The translations under genes and the position numbers were made by a program. Below the pieces are notes generated by a model. That model made no database searches. It was not told the DNA's origin and saw only the letters and a program-made list of their open reading frames with translations. Below are positions 34,852 to 43,609 of a stretch of DNA of 64,000 nt, piece by piece (position 1 is the stretch's first letter; every line of letters begins with the position of its first letter). Origin of the DNA: Sulfobacillus sp. (GTDB lineage Bacteria; Bacillota; Sulfobacillia; Sulfobacillales; Sulfobacillaceae). The stretch lies in contig DAHWKJ010000056.1 of assembly GCA_027343695.1 (NCBI GenBank), positions 62,001-126,000 on the forward strand, read 5' to 3'.

Positions 34852-36178
34852 AAAAGGCGGAGTGGACCTGTTTACTGACGCAGGCAACCGAGATCGGGAG
34901 AACGCGGCACCGCTCGCCTGGCGCCTGCGGCCGAGGACTCTCGATGAATTGTCCGGTCAAGAGCACTTGACCGGACCTAAGGGCATTCTTCGTAATCTGA
35001 TGGAGCATCGTTTGCGATCGGCAATATTTTATGGGCCGGCCGGAACCGGAAAAACCACTGCAGCTGGCATTTTGTCCGGGGCGGGGCGGCTGGCGTTGAT
35101 GACTCTTTCTGCCGTTGAGTCTGGCGCCAGCGACATTCGTAAAGCGGCTGAGCGAGCCCGAGAACGCTGGGCCTCGGACGGTCAAGGTACGCTGTTGTTT
35201 GTGGACGAGATTCATCGATTTAATAAGGCTCAACAAGATGTGCTGCTCCCTTATGTGGAAGATGGAACCGTTGTTTTGGTCGGTGCCACCACGGAAAATC
35301 CTTGGGCGGCGCTCAATAGTGCTCTCGTGTCACGGTGCCTCTTAGTGGAATTTAAAGCTCTGAGTCAGATGGCTCTTGTTACCTTATTAAATCGGGCGTG
35401 GAACCGGCATCGTGAATGGTGGCATGAGGGGGGCATCGAGCCTTCCGTGCTCGACAATATTGCGGTGAGAGCCGGTGGGGACGGTCGTCTGGCGTTGACC
35501 ATCCTCGAACGGGTGGCATGGGTGGCGGATGCCGAAACCACCACGGAGATCTCTATGGAGCACCTTAACCGGGTTTGGCAAGACTCCGCGCATTATCATG
35601 ATACCAGTGGAGATCGGCACTACGACATGACCTCGGCCCTCATTAAGAGCATTCGGGGGTCAGATCCTGATGCTGCCCTTTACTGGATGGGTCGGCTGTT
35701 AGTCGGGGGTGACGATCCGCGTTATCTGGTGCGGCGCCTATTGGTGCACGCGTCGGAAGATATTGGGCTGGCAGATTCGGGCGCGATGCAGGTCGCCTCC
35801 GCCGCTTGGACCGCGCTCAACGCGGTGGGACTCCCCGAGGCACGCATCCCCATCGCACATGCAGTCCTTTACTTGGCTCTCGCGCCAAAGTCTAACAGCG
35901 TTGTTGTTGCGTTGGAGAAATTGGATCGGATTTTAGAACGCTGGCCGAACCTTGAGGTGCCGGATCACCTGCGGGATCGGCATTATCGTCCGGATATTCG
36001 GGACGTGGTTTACCAATACCCGCATGATTACCCGCATCATTTTGTTTCCCAACGCTATGGTCCTCCCGAATTGGATGTGGAACCGCTTTATGAACCCTCG
36101 ACCGAAGGAGCCGAGGTCGAGATAAAACAGCGAATGACGCTGCGTAAGTCACTAGAACCAGACACAAAACCTTTCTGA
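34844..36178 (+). CDS. rarA: Replication-associated recombination ATPase RarA (MgsA)
   Basis: RarA acts at stalled replication forks. The 444-residue AAA+ protein starts with P-L-A-W-R-L-R-P-x-T-L-D-E-L-x-G-Q-E-H-L, has Walker [10 protein letters not shown], Walker [17 protein letters not shown], sensor A-T-T-E-N-P, and the family's helical tetramerisation domain with [16 protein letters not shown] 34844 overlaps the ltaE stop; ATG 34832 is possible. A good ribosome site is missing, consistent with translational coupling. In Bacillus the gene also lies near aspS and 6S RNA. Confidence 0.93.
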   Translation: MPKKGGVDLFTDAGNRDRENAAPLAWRLRPRTLDELSGQEHLTGPKGILRNLMEHRLRSAIFYGPAGTGKTTAAGILSGAGRLALMTLSAVESGASDIRKAAERARERWASDGQGTLLFVDEIHRFNKAQQDVLLPYVEDGTVVLVGATTENPWAALNSALVSRCLLVEFKALSQMALVTLLNRAWNRHREWWHEGGIEPSVLDNIAVRAGGDGRLALTILERVAWVADAETTTEISMEHLNRVWQDSAHYHDTSGDRHYDMTSALIKSIRGSDPDAALYWMGRLLVGGDDPRYLVRRLLVHASEDIGLADSGAMQVASAAWTALNAVGLPEARIPIAHAVLYLALAPKSNSVVVALEKLDRILERWPNLEVPDHLRDRHYRPDIRDVVYQYPHDYPHHFVSQRYGPPELDVEPLYEPSTEGAEVEIKQRMTLRKSLEPDTKPF

Positions 36179-36247
36179 ATTTTGCGCATTGACTGAGAGC
36201 GTGAGTTCAGGAAACCGTGTGCGGTATACTGAACCCGTGGAAGGTGG

Positions 36248-36269
36248 CTCGACTCCAACTGGAGTCGAG
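36248..36269 (+). promoter_or_regulatory. Leader hairpin before the first succinate dehydrogenase operon
   Basis: CTCGACTCCA (36248-36257) and TGGAGTCGAG (36260-36269) form a perfect ten-base inverted repeat. A TATACT -10-like hexamer at 36225-36230 without a good -35 suggests transcription starts near 36237, so the hairpin would sit at the 5' end of the message. Role unknown: mRNA stabiliser or protein site. Confidence 0.5.
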
Positions 36270-36297
36270 GCTAATGCAGTGTAAGAGGGGGATTGGC

Positions 36298-37062
36298 ATG
36301 GCACAATCAATGAAAGCCCCGACCCAACAACCCAAACAGGCCGCGAAGGGGATGCCGTATTGGGTTGAACCATTATTTACGATTGTAGCTTTGGGCGGCT
36401 TTGTGGTCTATGCGATATGGGAGACGTTGTGGCATAACACGGGGACCTATCACAACTATGTGTCTCCATTTTTCTCGCCGGATGTGGCGGGTTGGTTCGG
36501 ATTTCATGTATTGACAGCGCTCTACGTAGTGTGGGTCCCGTTTCTCTTCAGATTTTCTTGCTATTACTACCGTAAAGAATATTTCCGCGGGTTTTTCTTT
36601 CATCCAGCTGGCTGTGCGGTCGCTGAACCGGGATCTCGGAAGCTAAAGGCGTATAAAGGCGAACGCCGCTTCCCGTTTAACCTCAATAACCTACACCGCT
36701 ATGCCTGGTATCTGGCGGTCATCGTCCTCATCTTTCTGTGGAAAGATACGGTCCAAGGATTTATTTTTAAGAACGGATTCGGTGTGGGACTCGGGTCGAT
36801 TTTATTGTTAATTAACGCGGTGTTGCTGACCGCTTATACGTTTTCGTGCCACGCCTTTCGCAATATGATTGGGGGCCGTAAGGACTGTTTCTCGTGCGTA
36901 AACGGCAAACCATCGACCGGATACAAATGGTGGAAACGGGTGTCAGGGTGGAACCAATTTCATGGAAACTGGGCATGGGCCTCGTTGTTTTCGGTGTGGG
37001 CGGTTGACCTCTACATTCGATTGTTAAGTTTAGGAATATTACACGATCCGAGGATATTTTAA
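36298..37062 (+). CDS. Succinate dehydrogenase membrane subunit (complex 1)
   Basis: The 254-residue protein has five predicted membrane helices. Its R-F-S-C-Y-Y-Y-R-K-E-Y-F-R and H-P-A-G-C-A-V segments are those of the membrane anchor found with Actinobacteria-like (Sdh1) succinate dehydrogenases; histidines in helices can ligate heme b. GAGGGGG precedes ATG 36298; an earlier in-frame ATG at 36217 lies across the promoter region and hairpin and is rejected. It overlaps the flavoprotein gene by one base. Confidence 0.82.
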   Translation: MAQSMKAPTQQPKQAAKGMPYWVEPLFTIVALGGFVVYAIWETLWHNTGTYHNYVSPFFSPDVAGWFGFHVLTALYVVWVPFLFRFSCYYYRKEYFRGFFFHPAGCAVAEPGSRKLKAYKGERRFPFNLNNLHRYAWYLAVIVLIFLWKDTVQGFIFKNGFGVGLGSILLLINAVLLTAYTFSCHAFRNMIGGRKDCFSCVNGKPSTGYKWWKRVSGWNQFHGNWAWASLFSVWAVDLYIRLLSLGILHDPRIF

Positions 37063-38828
37063 TGAGCACACAATTCGCGACATTAGAGTCGCATACATTT
37101 GACGTATTAGTAATTGGTTCGGGTGGTGCCGGATTACGGGCTGCGGTGCAAGCCGCAGTACCCGGGGTATCGGTTGGAATTATTGGCAAATCCCTCTTGG
37201 GGAAGGCGCACACCGTGATGGCCGAAGGGGGGGTCGCGGCATCATTTGGGAACGTTGATCGTTGGGATGGGTGGGAGACCCACTTTTATGACACCATGCG
37301 CAGTGGTCACTTTATCAACGACTATCGGATTGCCGAGATATTTGCCCATGAGGCCCCAGAGCGGGTGTTGGAACTGGAAGAATGGGGTGCCGTATTCGAC
37401 CGCACGCCAGAAGGAAAAATCATGCAGCGACCGTTTGGAGCGCACAGCTTTCGCCGTTTGGCTCACATTGGCGATCGCACGGGGATGGAGTTATTACGTA
37501 CCCTGCAATATAAGGCGATCAGTCAAGATATTGAGATCTTTCAAGAGGTCACGGTGACTAAGTTACTGAAAGACGCTGCAGGTCGTATGGCGGGGGCGCT
37601 CGCCTATTACCGGTCTACGGGAGAGTTTGTGCTATTCCGGACTAAGGCGATTGTCCTGGCTACGGGCGGCTGGGGCAAAATTTACAAAGTCACGTCAAAC
37701 TCGTGGGAGAGTACCGGAGATGGCGGAGCCTTAGCCTATCGAGCGGGTGCCGAGATGATGGACATGGAGATGGTTCAGTTCCATCCCACTGGGATGGTGT
37801 GGCCACCTGGTGTCCGCGGGCTTTTGGTGACGGAGGGCGTTCGGGGTGAAGGGGGTTTTCTCTATAACTCCGAGGGAGAACGCTTCATGTTGCGCTATGA
37901 CCCAGAACGTAAAGAGTTGTCGTCTCGTGATGTGGTGGCGCGGTCTATCTATAAAGAAGTGCAAGCGGGACGCGGTACGCCGCACGGTGGCGCCTGGCTC
38001 GACATTACCCATAAGGGTCCGGAATTCATTAAGCGGAAGCTACCGGGCATGTATGAGCAGTATCTGACGCTGGCCGATGTGGATATTACCAAAGAGAAGT
38101 TTGAAGTCGCACCCACGTGCCACTATACGATGGGTGGGGTGCGCGCGGAAGCAGAAACCTGCGCGACCAACATTCCGGGTCTTTTTGCAGCGGGTGAGGT
38201 GGCCTGTGGACTGCATGGCGCTAATCGTTTAGGTGGCAACTCCTTGGCGGACTTACTAGTCTATGGAAAACGGGCTGGTGAAGGGGCATTGGCGTATTCC
38301 CAGAGCATCGCTGAGGTTCCTACGATAGACCCTCAGGAGATTGAGGCGGAGATGGAGCGGGTCATGGCACCGTTTAGCATTACGCATGGCGAAAACCCAT
38401 TCCTGATTCATGAAGAACTTCAAGACATTATGTCGAATCATGCAGGTATTATGCGATCGGGTCCGGACCTTGAGGAAGGGTTGGCCAAAATCCAAGCTTT
38501 GACGGAACGATCTGCCAATATGGGTATTACCGGGTCGCGTGTGTACAATCCGGGTTGGCACGCGGTGTTTGATGTCCAGTCTATGTTGGCATTAGCCGCA
38601 CTAATCTTCCGGGGTGCTTTGGCTCGGAAAGAAAGCCGAGGCGCTCATTGGAGAACCGACTATCCCGATGAATTACCTGAGATGGGACAGTGGAATTTCG
38701 TCCAATCGGTCGACGCAGGAATTAAAGAAGTGCCGGTGCCCCAAATGCCCGAAGAGCTTGCACGATTGTTTGAACGGGGCATGGCGCCGGGAGTCTGGAA
38801 GTCTCAGCAAGAGGGAAAGGAGAACTAG
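37062..38828 (+). CDS. sdhA: Succinate dehydrogenase/fumarate reductase flavoprotein subunit (complex 1)
   Basis: The 588-residue flavoprotein oxidises succinate (or reduces fumarate). It has the FAD-binding G-S-G-G-A-G-L-R-A near residue 18, the A-H-T-V-M-A-E-G-G segment at the flavinylation position (histidine H-T-V), Q-F-H-P-T-G, T-E-G-V-R-G-E-G-G, the catalytic arginine area, and H-Y-T-M-G-G with G-A-N-R-L-G-G-N-S. It is only distantly like the second copy at 41387. It follows the membrane subunit with a one-base overlap and precedes its iron-sulfur subunit by two bases. Confidence 0.93.
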   Translation: MSTQFATLESHTFDVLVIGSGGAGLRAAVQAAVPGVSVGIIGKSLLGKAHTVMAEGGVAASFGNVDRWDGWETHFYDTMRSGHFINDYRIAEIFAHEAPERVLELEEWGAVFDRTPEGKIMQRPFGAHSFRRLAHIGDRTGMELLRTLQYKAISQDIEIFQEVTVTKLLKDAAGRMAGALAYYRSTGEFVLFRTKAIVLATGGWGKIYKVTSNSWESTGDGGALAYRAGAEMMDMEMVQFHPTGMVWPPGVRGLLVTEGVRGEGGFLYNSEGERFMLRYDPERKELSSRDVVARSIYKEVQAGRGTPHGGAWLDITHKGPEFIKRKLPGMYEQYLTLADVDITKEKFEVAPTCHYTMGGVRAEAETCATNIPGLFAAGEVACGLHGANRLGGNSLADLLVYGKRAGEGALAYSQSIAEVPTIDPQEIEAEMERVMAPFSITHGENPFLIHEELQDIMSNHAGIMRSGPDLEEGLAKIQALTERSANMGITGSRVYNPGWHAVFDVQSMLALAALIFRGALARKESRGAHWRTDYPDELPEMGQWNFVQSVDAGIKEVPVPQMPEELARLFERGMAPGVWKSQQEGKEN

Positions 38829-38830
38829 CC

Positions 38831-39601
38831 ATGAGTGAGGATATTGTCTTAAGCATTTATCGTGGAGACAAAAGTGGAGGCGAAGAAGTCCGTTACACGG
38901 TGCCCTTGACTCCCGGAATGGTGGTGTTGGACGCTGTCCACTATGTTCAAGCCCATGAGGCACAAGACTTAGCCGTGCGCTGGAACTGTAAAGCGGCTCA
39001 TTGCGGTTCATGCGGTGCAGAAATCAATGGCCGACCCAAACTCTTGTGTAAGACCCGGCTCGACGATTATCAGGGTCAAGTCGTGCATATTCAACCGATG
39101 CAGACGTTTCCGATTATTAAAGACCTAGTCAGCGATGTGTCCTGGAACTACGAGACGGCCAAGAAGATTCCTGCGTTTCAATTGAGTCAATCAGCACCGT
39201 TGCAAATGCAGCAGTTTGACGTGGACCGTGTCCAAGAGTTTCATCACTGTATTGAATGCTTCTTGTGCCAGGACACTTGCCACGTGCTGAGAGATCATGA
39301 TGCGAAGGATCAATACTTTGGTCCGCGGTTCATGGTAAAAATCGCGGAGTTTGAAATGCATCCCCGGGAAACAGGCGATCGTGTGCCGCTGTTGGCGAAA
39401 CAAGCCGGACTGGATATGTGCAACGTTACCAAGTGTTGCACGGAAGTGTGCCCGCAGCACATTCGGATTACCGACAACGCCATCATTCCTCTGAAGGAAC
39501 GAGTGGCGGACCAATATTGGGATCCGCTACGGGCACTCTTTCGACGAAAGAAGACCACCACGCCGACGGCTCCCGATTCTGCACCCACAATTAGAGGCTA
39601 A
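38831..39601 (+). CDS. sdhB: Succinate dehydrogenase/fumarate reductase iron-sulfur subunit (complex 1)
   Basis: The 256-residue protein carries the [2Fe-2S] set N-C-K-A-A-H-C-G-S-C ... L-L-C in the N-terminal ferredoxin domain, then C-I-E-C-F-L-C-Q-D-T-C and C-N-V-T-K-C-C-T-E-V-C-P for the [4Fe-4S] and [3Fe-4S] centres. The first cluster has four cysteines. The operon ends here, with a strong terminator ten bases later. Direction of reaction in vivo is not fixed by sequence. Confidence 0.93.
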   Translation: MSEDIVLSIYRGDKSGGEEVRYTVPLTPGMVVLDAVHYVQAHEAQDLAVRWNCKAAHCGSCGAEINGRPKLLCKTRLDDYQGQVVHIQPMQTFPIIKDLVSDVSWNYETAKKIPAFQLSQSAPLQMQQFDVDRVQEFHHCIECFLCQDTCHVLRDHDAKDQYFGPRFMVKIAEFEMHPRETGDRVPLLAKQAGLDMCNVTKCCTEVCPQHIRITDNAIIPLKERVADQYWDPLRALFRRKKTTTPTAPDSAPTIRG

Positions 39602-39610
39602 GAAGATAAA

Positions 39611-39653
39611 AACAACGAAGGGCTGTCCCAAAAAGGGGCAGCCCTTCGTTGTT
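39611..39653 (+). terminator. Terminator of the first succinate dehydrogenase operon
   Basis: A stem of about 19 bases (39611-39629 with 39635-39653, one mismatched or G-T position) has a five-A loop and T residues at the end of its second arm. It separates the two dehydrogenase operons. Confidence 0.9.
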
Positions 39654-39811
39654 TCACCATAAGACCGAGATCTCCGGTCTAAGGACCCCTTTAATCACGG
39701 CGTGCCAATTCAGTAAGCATAGCGGTGCATGGTTTTTGTCGGCCTTTGGATGATGGGTGGTGTTCGGTGGCATACTAGTCCCGAATATGTGCACCAAGGA
39801 GGAGAATGGCC

Positions 39812-40213
39812 ATGCGTACGGAGCCGATGCGTCCTAGGCCCCGGAGAGCTCAAAATGCCGCGGCTACATACCGTACCGGGTCTTGGGCTTGGTTGTTGCA
39901 TCGGATCACGGGTCTGTTGATTCTCGTTTATCTGTACTTTCACTTGATAGTGTTGTCTTCTGCGATATGGGCCGGTGGAATGACTTCGTTTAACCGGACC
40001 GTCGCTTCATTAACGACCCCCCCTTTTATCTTTGCCGATCTCGCGCTGTTTGCGTTGATTTTCTACCATGCTTTGAATGGCATTCGGCTCATCTTTTTGG
40101 ATCTTGGGTGGTGGGTAGACCGCCAGCAGACGGTATTTTGGGGCATGATGACGATCGCTGCTCTCTTGTGGATCAGTACAGCCATCGTGATGTTACCTCT
40201 AGCGTTTCGCTAG
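39812..40213 (+). CDS. sdhC: Succinate dehydrogenase cytochrome b subunit SdhC (complex 2)
   Basis: The 133-residue protein has three membrane helices, with the heme-binding region H-R-I-T-G-L-L-I-L-V-Y-L-Y-F-H after an arginine-rich N-terminus and F-Y-H-A-L-N-G-I-R in helix 2, typical of SdhC. AAGGAGGAG at 39796-39804 has good spacing to ATG 39812 and not to ATG 39806, so 39812 is taken. A weak TTGGAT/CATACT pair upstream may be the promoter. Confidence 0.85.
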   Translation: MRTEPMRPRPRRAQNAAATYRTGSWAWLLHRITGLLILVYLYFHLIVLSSAIWAGGMTSFNRTVASLTTPPFIFADLALFALIFYHALNGIRLIFLDLGWWVDRQQTVFWGMMTIAALLWISTAIVMLPLAFR

Positions 40214-40236
40214 AATTTCGGGGGACGAGGTGACCT

Positions 40237-40620
40237 ATGCGGCAACGACAATATGGTACCACCGGTGGGGCCTGGCCTTGGTTGTTGCAACGGGTATCTG
40301 CCGTGTTTTTATTGGTATTGATCCTCTTGCACTTATGGATCGAACACTTCATGCATCTCGGCGCCCCGATCACGTTTGCGAGTGTCAAAGCGCGTTTGGT
40401 GCATGCGGTGTTCGCAGTGATCGATTATGGACTTTTGATTGTGGTCGTGTTTCATGGCTTGAATGGTCTTCGCACCGTGCTACTCGAAATCCCGTTTCTA
40501 CCTCACCGTTCCCGGGCGATTACTATTGGACTTTGGGTGTTAGGCGTGGTGACGGTGATCTTCGGGATGGATATCTTAGCGCCGTTTCTCTGGGGACGGC
40601 CTTGGTTTGTACTGAAATAG
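40237..40620 (+). CDS. sdhD: Succinate dehydrogenase membrane anchor SdhD (complex 2)
   Basis: The 127-residue protein has three membrane helices. W-L-L-Q-R-V-S-A-V-F-L and F-H-G-L-N-G-L-R are the conserved quinone-site and heme-ligand segments of SdhD. It lies 23 bases after sdhC and 18 before sdhB, completing a C-D-B-A order. Confidence 0.86.
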   Translation: MRQRQYGTTGGAWPWLLQRVSAVFLLVLILLHLWIEHFMHLGAPITFASVKARLVHAVFAVIDYGLLIVVVFHGLNGLRTVLLEIPFLPHRSRAITIGLWVLGVVTVIFGMDILAPFLWGRPWFVLK

Positions 40621-40638
40621 GGCTGGAGGGGGATGAGA

Positions 40639-41385
40639 ATGGCAGAGTCGACGGTGACATTTCGAGTTTTTCGGTATAACCCGGTGACCGATGAAAAGCC
40701 CTATTGGGCGTTGTACCCGGTGACCGTCGAACCAGGCGACCCGGTCTTGATGGGGCTCATGCGGATTCGCGAGGAACAAGATGGTTCGTTGGCTTTTCGA
40801 GCCTCGTGTCGGAGTGGAATCTGCGGATCGGATGCTATGGTCATAGCGGGGCGGTCGCGATTGGCCTGTAAGACTCAAATTCTTCACGTGTTGAATGCTC
40901 AGCGAGAGGTCGTGGTGGAGCCACTTCGGAATCTATCCTACGTAAAGGACCTGGTGGTCGATCAGACTCCGTTTTGGGAGAAGTTTTACCAGGTGGATCC
41001 TTGGTTGCATGAGGATCCGCTATCCAAGCCGCCCACCACGGAACGATTGATGCAATTACCGGAATCCGAGTTTGATGATATTTCAAAGGCCTCGGATTGT
41101 ATTTTTTGTCAAATTTGTTATTCGGAGTGCCCCGTTAATGGAATGGATCGGGCGTTTTTAGGTCCCCAGGCTTTAATTAAGGCGTTTCGGTTTGAAGCGG
41201 ATCCTCGTGACCACGGCACACCCGACAGGGCCAGGACTTTAAATAACCAGGAAGGCGTATGGAAATGTCGCACCACGTTTAACTGCACCCTGTCCTGTCC
41301 CAAGGGGATTCCCATTACCAAGGGTATCCAAGCCTTAAAGCGTGAAATGCTCACGGTGGGGTTAGGACGAGGAGGCGGGGTCTAG
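40639..41385 (+). CDS. sdhB: Succinate dehydrogenase iron-sulfur subunit (complex 2)
   Basis: The 248-residue protein has the [2Fe-2S] motif S-C-R-S-G-I-C-G-S-D ... L-A-C, in which aspartate replaces the third cysteine as in E. coli SdhB, followed by C-I-F-C-Q-I-C-Y-S-E-C-P and C-R-T-T-F-N-C-T-L-S-C-P. GGAGGGGG at 40625-40632 has proper spacing to ATG 40639; ATG 40633 would abut it. The catalytic subunit gene follows after one base. Confidence 0.93.
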   Translation: MAESTVTFRVFRYNPVTDEKPYWALYPVTVEPGDPVLMGLMRIREEQDGSLAFRASCRSGICGSDAMVIAGRSRLACKTQILHVLNAQREVVVEPLRNLSYVKDLVVDQTPFWEKFYQVDPWLHEDPLSKPPTTERLMQLPESEFDDISKASDCIFCQICYSECPVNGMDRAFLGPQALIKAFRFEADPRDHGTPDRARTLNNQEGVWKCRTTFNCTLSCPKGIPITKGIQALKREMLTVGLGRGGGV

Positions 41386-41386
41386 T

Positions 41387-43072
41387 ATGGCTGAAATTCT
41401 CCAACGCTACGACGTCATCGTGATTGGCGCAGGGCTGGCGGGAATGCGTGCAGCCCTTGAGGTGGATCCAAGACTTTCATGTGCGGTAATCAGCAAAGTG
41501 TATCCCGTTCGATCCCACTCCGTAGCGGCTCAAGGGGGCATTAACGCCGCGTTGGACCCCGAAGACAATTGGAAGGACCACGCTTTCGATACGATTAAGG
41601 GGAGTGACTACCTCGCCGACCAGGATGCCGCGGAACTCATGTGTGAAGACGCGCCCCGTGTGGTGTATGAGATGGAACACTGGGGCACGTTTTTTTCACG
41701 GAGACCTGATGGTCGAATCGCACAACGGTCTTTCGGCGGCCAAGGCTATCCGCGTGCGTGCTACGCAGCCGATAAGACAGGGCGGGCGTTATATCAGACA
41801 TTATTCGAGCAAAGTGTACGGCGTAATATAACGGTTCTAAAGGAGTTTTTTGTGATGTCGCTCGCCACGGTGGAGGACCAGGTCGCCGGGGTGGTCTGCC
41901 TCGAAATTCGGACCGGTGCTGTGGTGGGGATCGCCGCTAAGGCGGTGATCTTCGCTACGGGCGGGGCGGGAATGCTCTACCTTCGTACCACGAACCCTTA
42001 TATCAACACAGGGGACGGCATGGCCATCGCTTATCGGGCAGGCGTTGCGCTAAAAGATATGGAGTTTGTGCAGTTTCATCCCACCACGCTGCCCGGCATG
42101 AATGTCCTCATTACCGAGGGAGCCCGAGGTGAAGGGGCGTATTTATACAATCGAGACCATGAGCGTTTCATGGTCAATTATGCCGAGAAGCTTATGGAGG
42201 TCGCTCCCCGGGATATCGTATCGCGTGCGATCGAAACCGAGATTAACCAGGGGCGTGGGTTCGATGGGGGCTATGTTCTCTTGGACCTAAGACATTTAGG
42301 AGAAAATGTGATCAAGCACCGACTTAGCGAAATCTATGACTTTGCGATCACTTATAAGGGAATCAATCCGGTTCAGGAGCCGGTTCCGGTCCAACCCGGT
42401 CAGCATTACATGATGGGTGGAATTGCGACCAATAAGTATGCCGAAACCACCTTAGTAGGCTTTTACGCGGCAGGCGAATGCGCCGCCGTCAGTGTACATG
42501 GGGCAAATCGGTTGGGGGCCAATTCGCTATTGGATACCTTGGTGTTTGGGCGATGGGCCGGCATCCAAGCCTCAAAGTTCGTCCAATCGAATCCTGGGGT
42601 AGAATTTCCCACCGAAGCACTGCGCACCCAAAGCGCTTTGATTAGGGAACTTAAATCACGTCATGGTGCTGAACCCTATGGCCCGATCCGGCGGGCACTG
42701 CGCGAAACGATGACCACCAAAGTCGGGACGTTTCGAGATGCCGAACGACTCCGACAAGCTTTAGACGCGATAGAAGAGTTGGAGGAGCGTTACCAACGGG
42801 CTGGCATTCATGATCGGGGGGACATTTTCAACTACGACCTGATTGGCTTTATTGAAACCGGGTTCTTGATCGACCTCGGCAAAGTGGTCACAACGGGAGC
42901 CCTGATGCGGCAAGAAAGCCGTGGGGCGCATGCCCGTACCGACTATCCTCATCGTGATGATCAGAAGTTTTTAATCCATTATTTGTTTAGTCCGAACTCT
43001 CGGGGCCAATTGTCTAAGACCGAGGAACCTGTAGTGATTACGCATTATGAACCAAAAGAAAGAAAATACTAA
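41387..43072 (+). CDS. sdhA: Succinate dehydrogenase flavoprotein subunit (complex 2)
   Basis: The 561-residue flavoprotein shows G-A-G-L-A-G-M-R-A (FAD), R-S-H-S-V-A-A-Q-G-G-I-N-A (flavinylated histidine), Q-F-H-P-T-T-L, T-E-G-A-R-G-E-G-A-Y, H-Y-M-M-G-G-I and H-G-A-N-R-L-G-A-N-S-L-L-D. This is the ordinary aerobic SdhA type and differs clearly from the first copy. It ends the second operon. Confidence 0.95.
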   Translation: MAEILQRYDVIVIGAGLAGMRAALEVDPRLSCAVISKVYPVRSHSVAAQGGINAALDPEDNWKDHAFDTIKGSDYLADQDAAELMCEDAPRVVYEMEHWGTFFSRRPDGRIAQRSFGGQGYPRACYAADKTGRALYQTLFEQSVRRNITVLKEFFVMSLATVEDQVAGVVCLEIRTGAVVGIAAKAVIFATGGAGMLYLRTTNPYINTGDGMAIAYRAGVALKDMEFVQFHPTTLPGMNVLITEGARGEGAYLYNRDHERFMVNYAEKLMEVAPRDIVSRAIETEINQGRGFDGGYVLLDLRHLGENVIKHRLSEIYDFAITYKGINPVQEPVPVQPGQHYMMGGIATNKYAETTLVGFYAAGECAAVSVHGANRLGANSLLDTLVFGRWAGIQASKFVQSNPGVEFPTEALRTQSALIRELKSRHGAEPYGPIRRALRETMTTKVGTFRDAERLRQALDAIEELEERYQRAGIHDRGDIFNYDLIGFIETGFLIDLGKVVTTGALMRQESRGAHARTDYPHRDDQKFLIHYLFSPNSRGQLSKTEEPVVITHYEPKERKY

Positions 43073-43084
43073 ACCAAGACCCAT

Positions 43085-43113
43085 TTGACCTCGGGCCGCA
43101 CCGGTGCTAACCT
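43085..43113 (+). promoter_or_regulatory. Promoter candidate of the rrf2-mnmA operon
   Basis: TTGACC (43085-43090) and TAACCT (43108-43113) are 17 bases apart, predicting a start about 30 bases before the rrf2 gene. Confidence 0.5.
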
Positions 43114-43149
43114 TATCGTGAAACAGATACCGAAGGATGGTGCAGGCTC

Positions 43150-43608
43150 ATGATCAAGGTATCTAGTAAGGGCCGATACAGTGTCAAGGCGGTCTACGAA
43201 TTGGCGGCCCGATATGGCCAAGGGCCGGTCGCGGTGACGTGGATCGCCAAGGCCCAAAATATGTCGGAGCAATATTTAGAACAGTTGATGCCGGCATTGA
43301 AACGAGCGGGTATTGTCGTGGGTATGCGTGGGGCTCAGGGCGGGTATATGTTAGCTCGCGAGCCCCGAGAGATTTCTGTCAGCGATGTGGTGAGTGCGGT
43401 AGAAGGACCTATTTCTTTAACTGACTGTAGTTCGGAAGATGGTATGGGTTGTCCCGATATGGATACGTGTGTCGGCCCCGATGTGTGGAGTCGTGTTCAA
43501 GAGGCCGTTATTGAGACGATGTCGGCCATGACTTTTGAAATGTTGCTGGCGATGCAACGTGGTGAGACTAAACGACGCTTAGAACAATTGATAGGGGGAC
43601 GAGGATAA
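43150..43608 (+). CDS. Rrf2-family regulator, CymR/IscR-like
   Basis: The 152-residue protein starts M-I-K-V-S-S-K-G-R-Y-S-V-K-A-V-Y-E-L-A as CymR and IscR do and carries the recognition helix N-M-S-E-Q-Y-L-E-Q-L-M. Three cysteines (C-x7-C-x5-C in the D-C-S-S ... C-P-D-M-D-T-C segment) sit where IscR binds its cluster, so it is probably an Fe-S sensor. In Bacillus the gene in this place is cymR, followed by a cysteine desulfurase and mnmA. Here mnmA follows directly after one base. Target genes may include suf or itself. Confidence 0.87.
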   Translation: MIKVSSKGRYSVKAVYELAARYGQGPVAVTWIAKAQNMSEQYLEQLMPALKRAGIVVGMRGAQGGYMLAREPREISVSDVVSAVEGPISLTDCSSEDGMGCPDMDTCVGPDVWSRVQEAVIETMSAMTFEMLLAMQRGETKRRLEQLIGGRG

Positions 43609-43609
43609 C

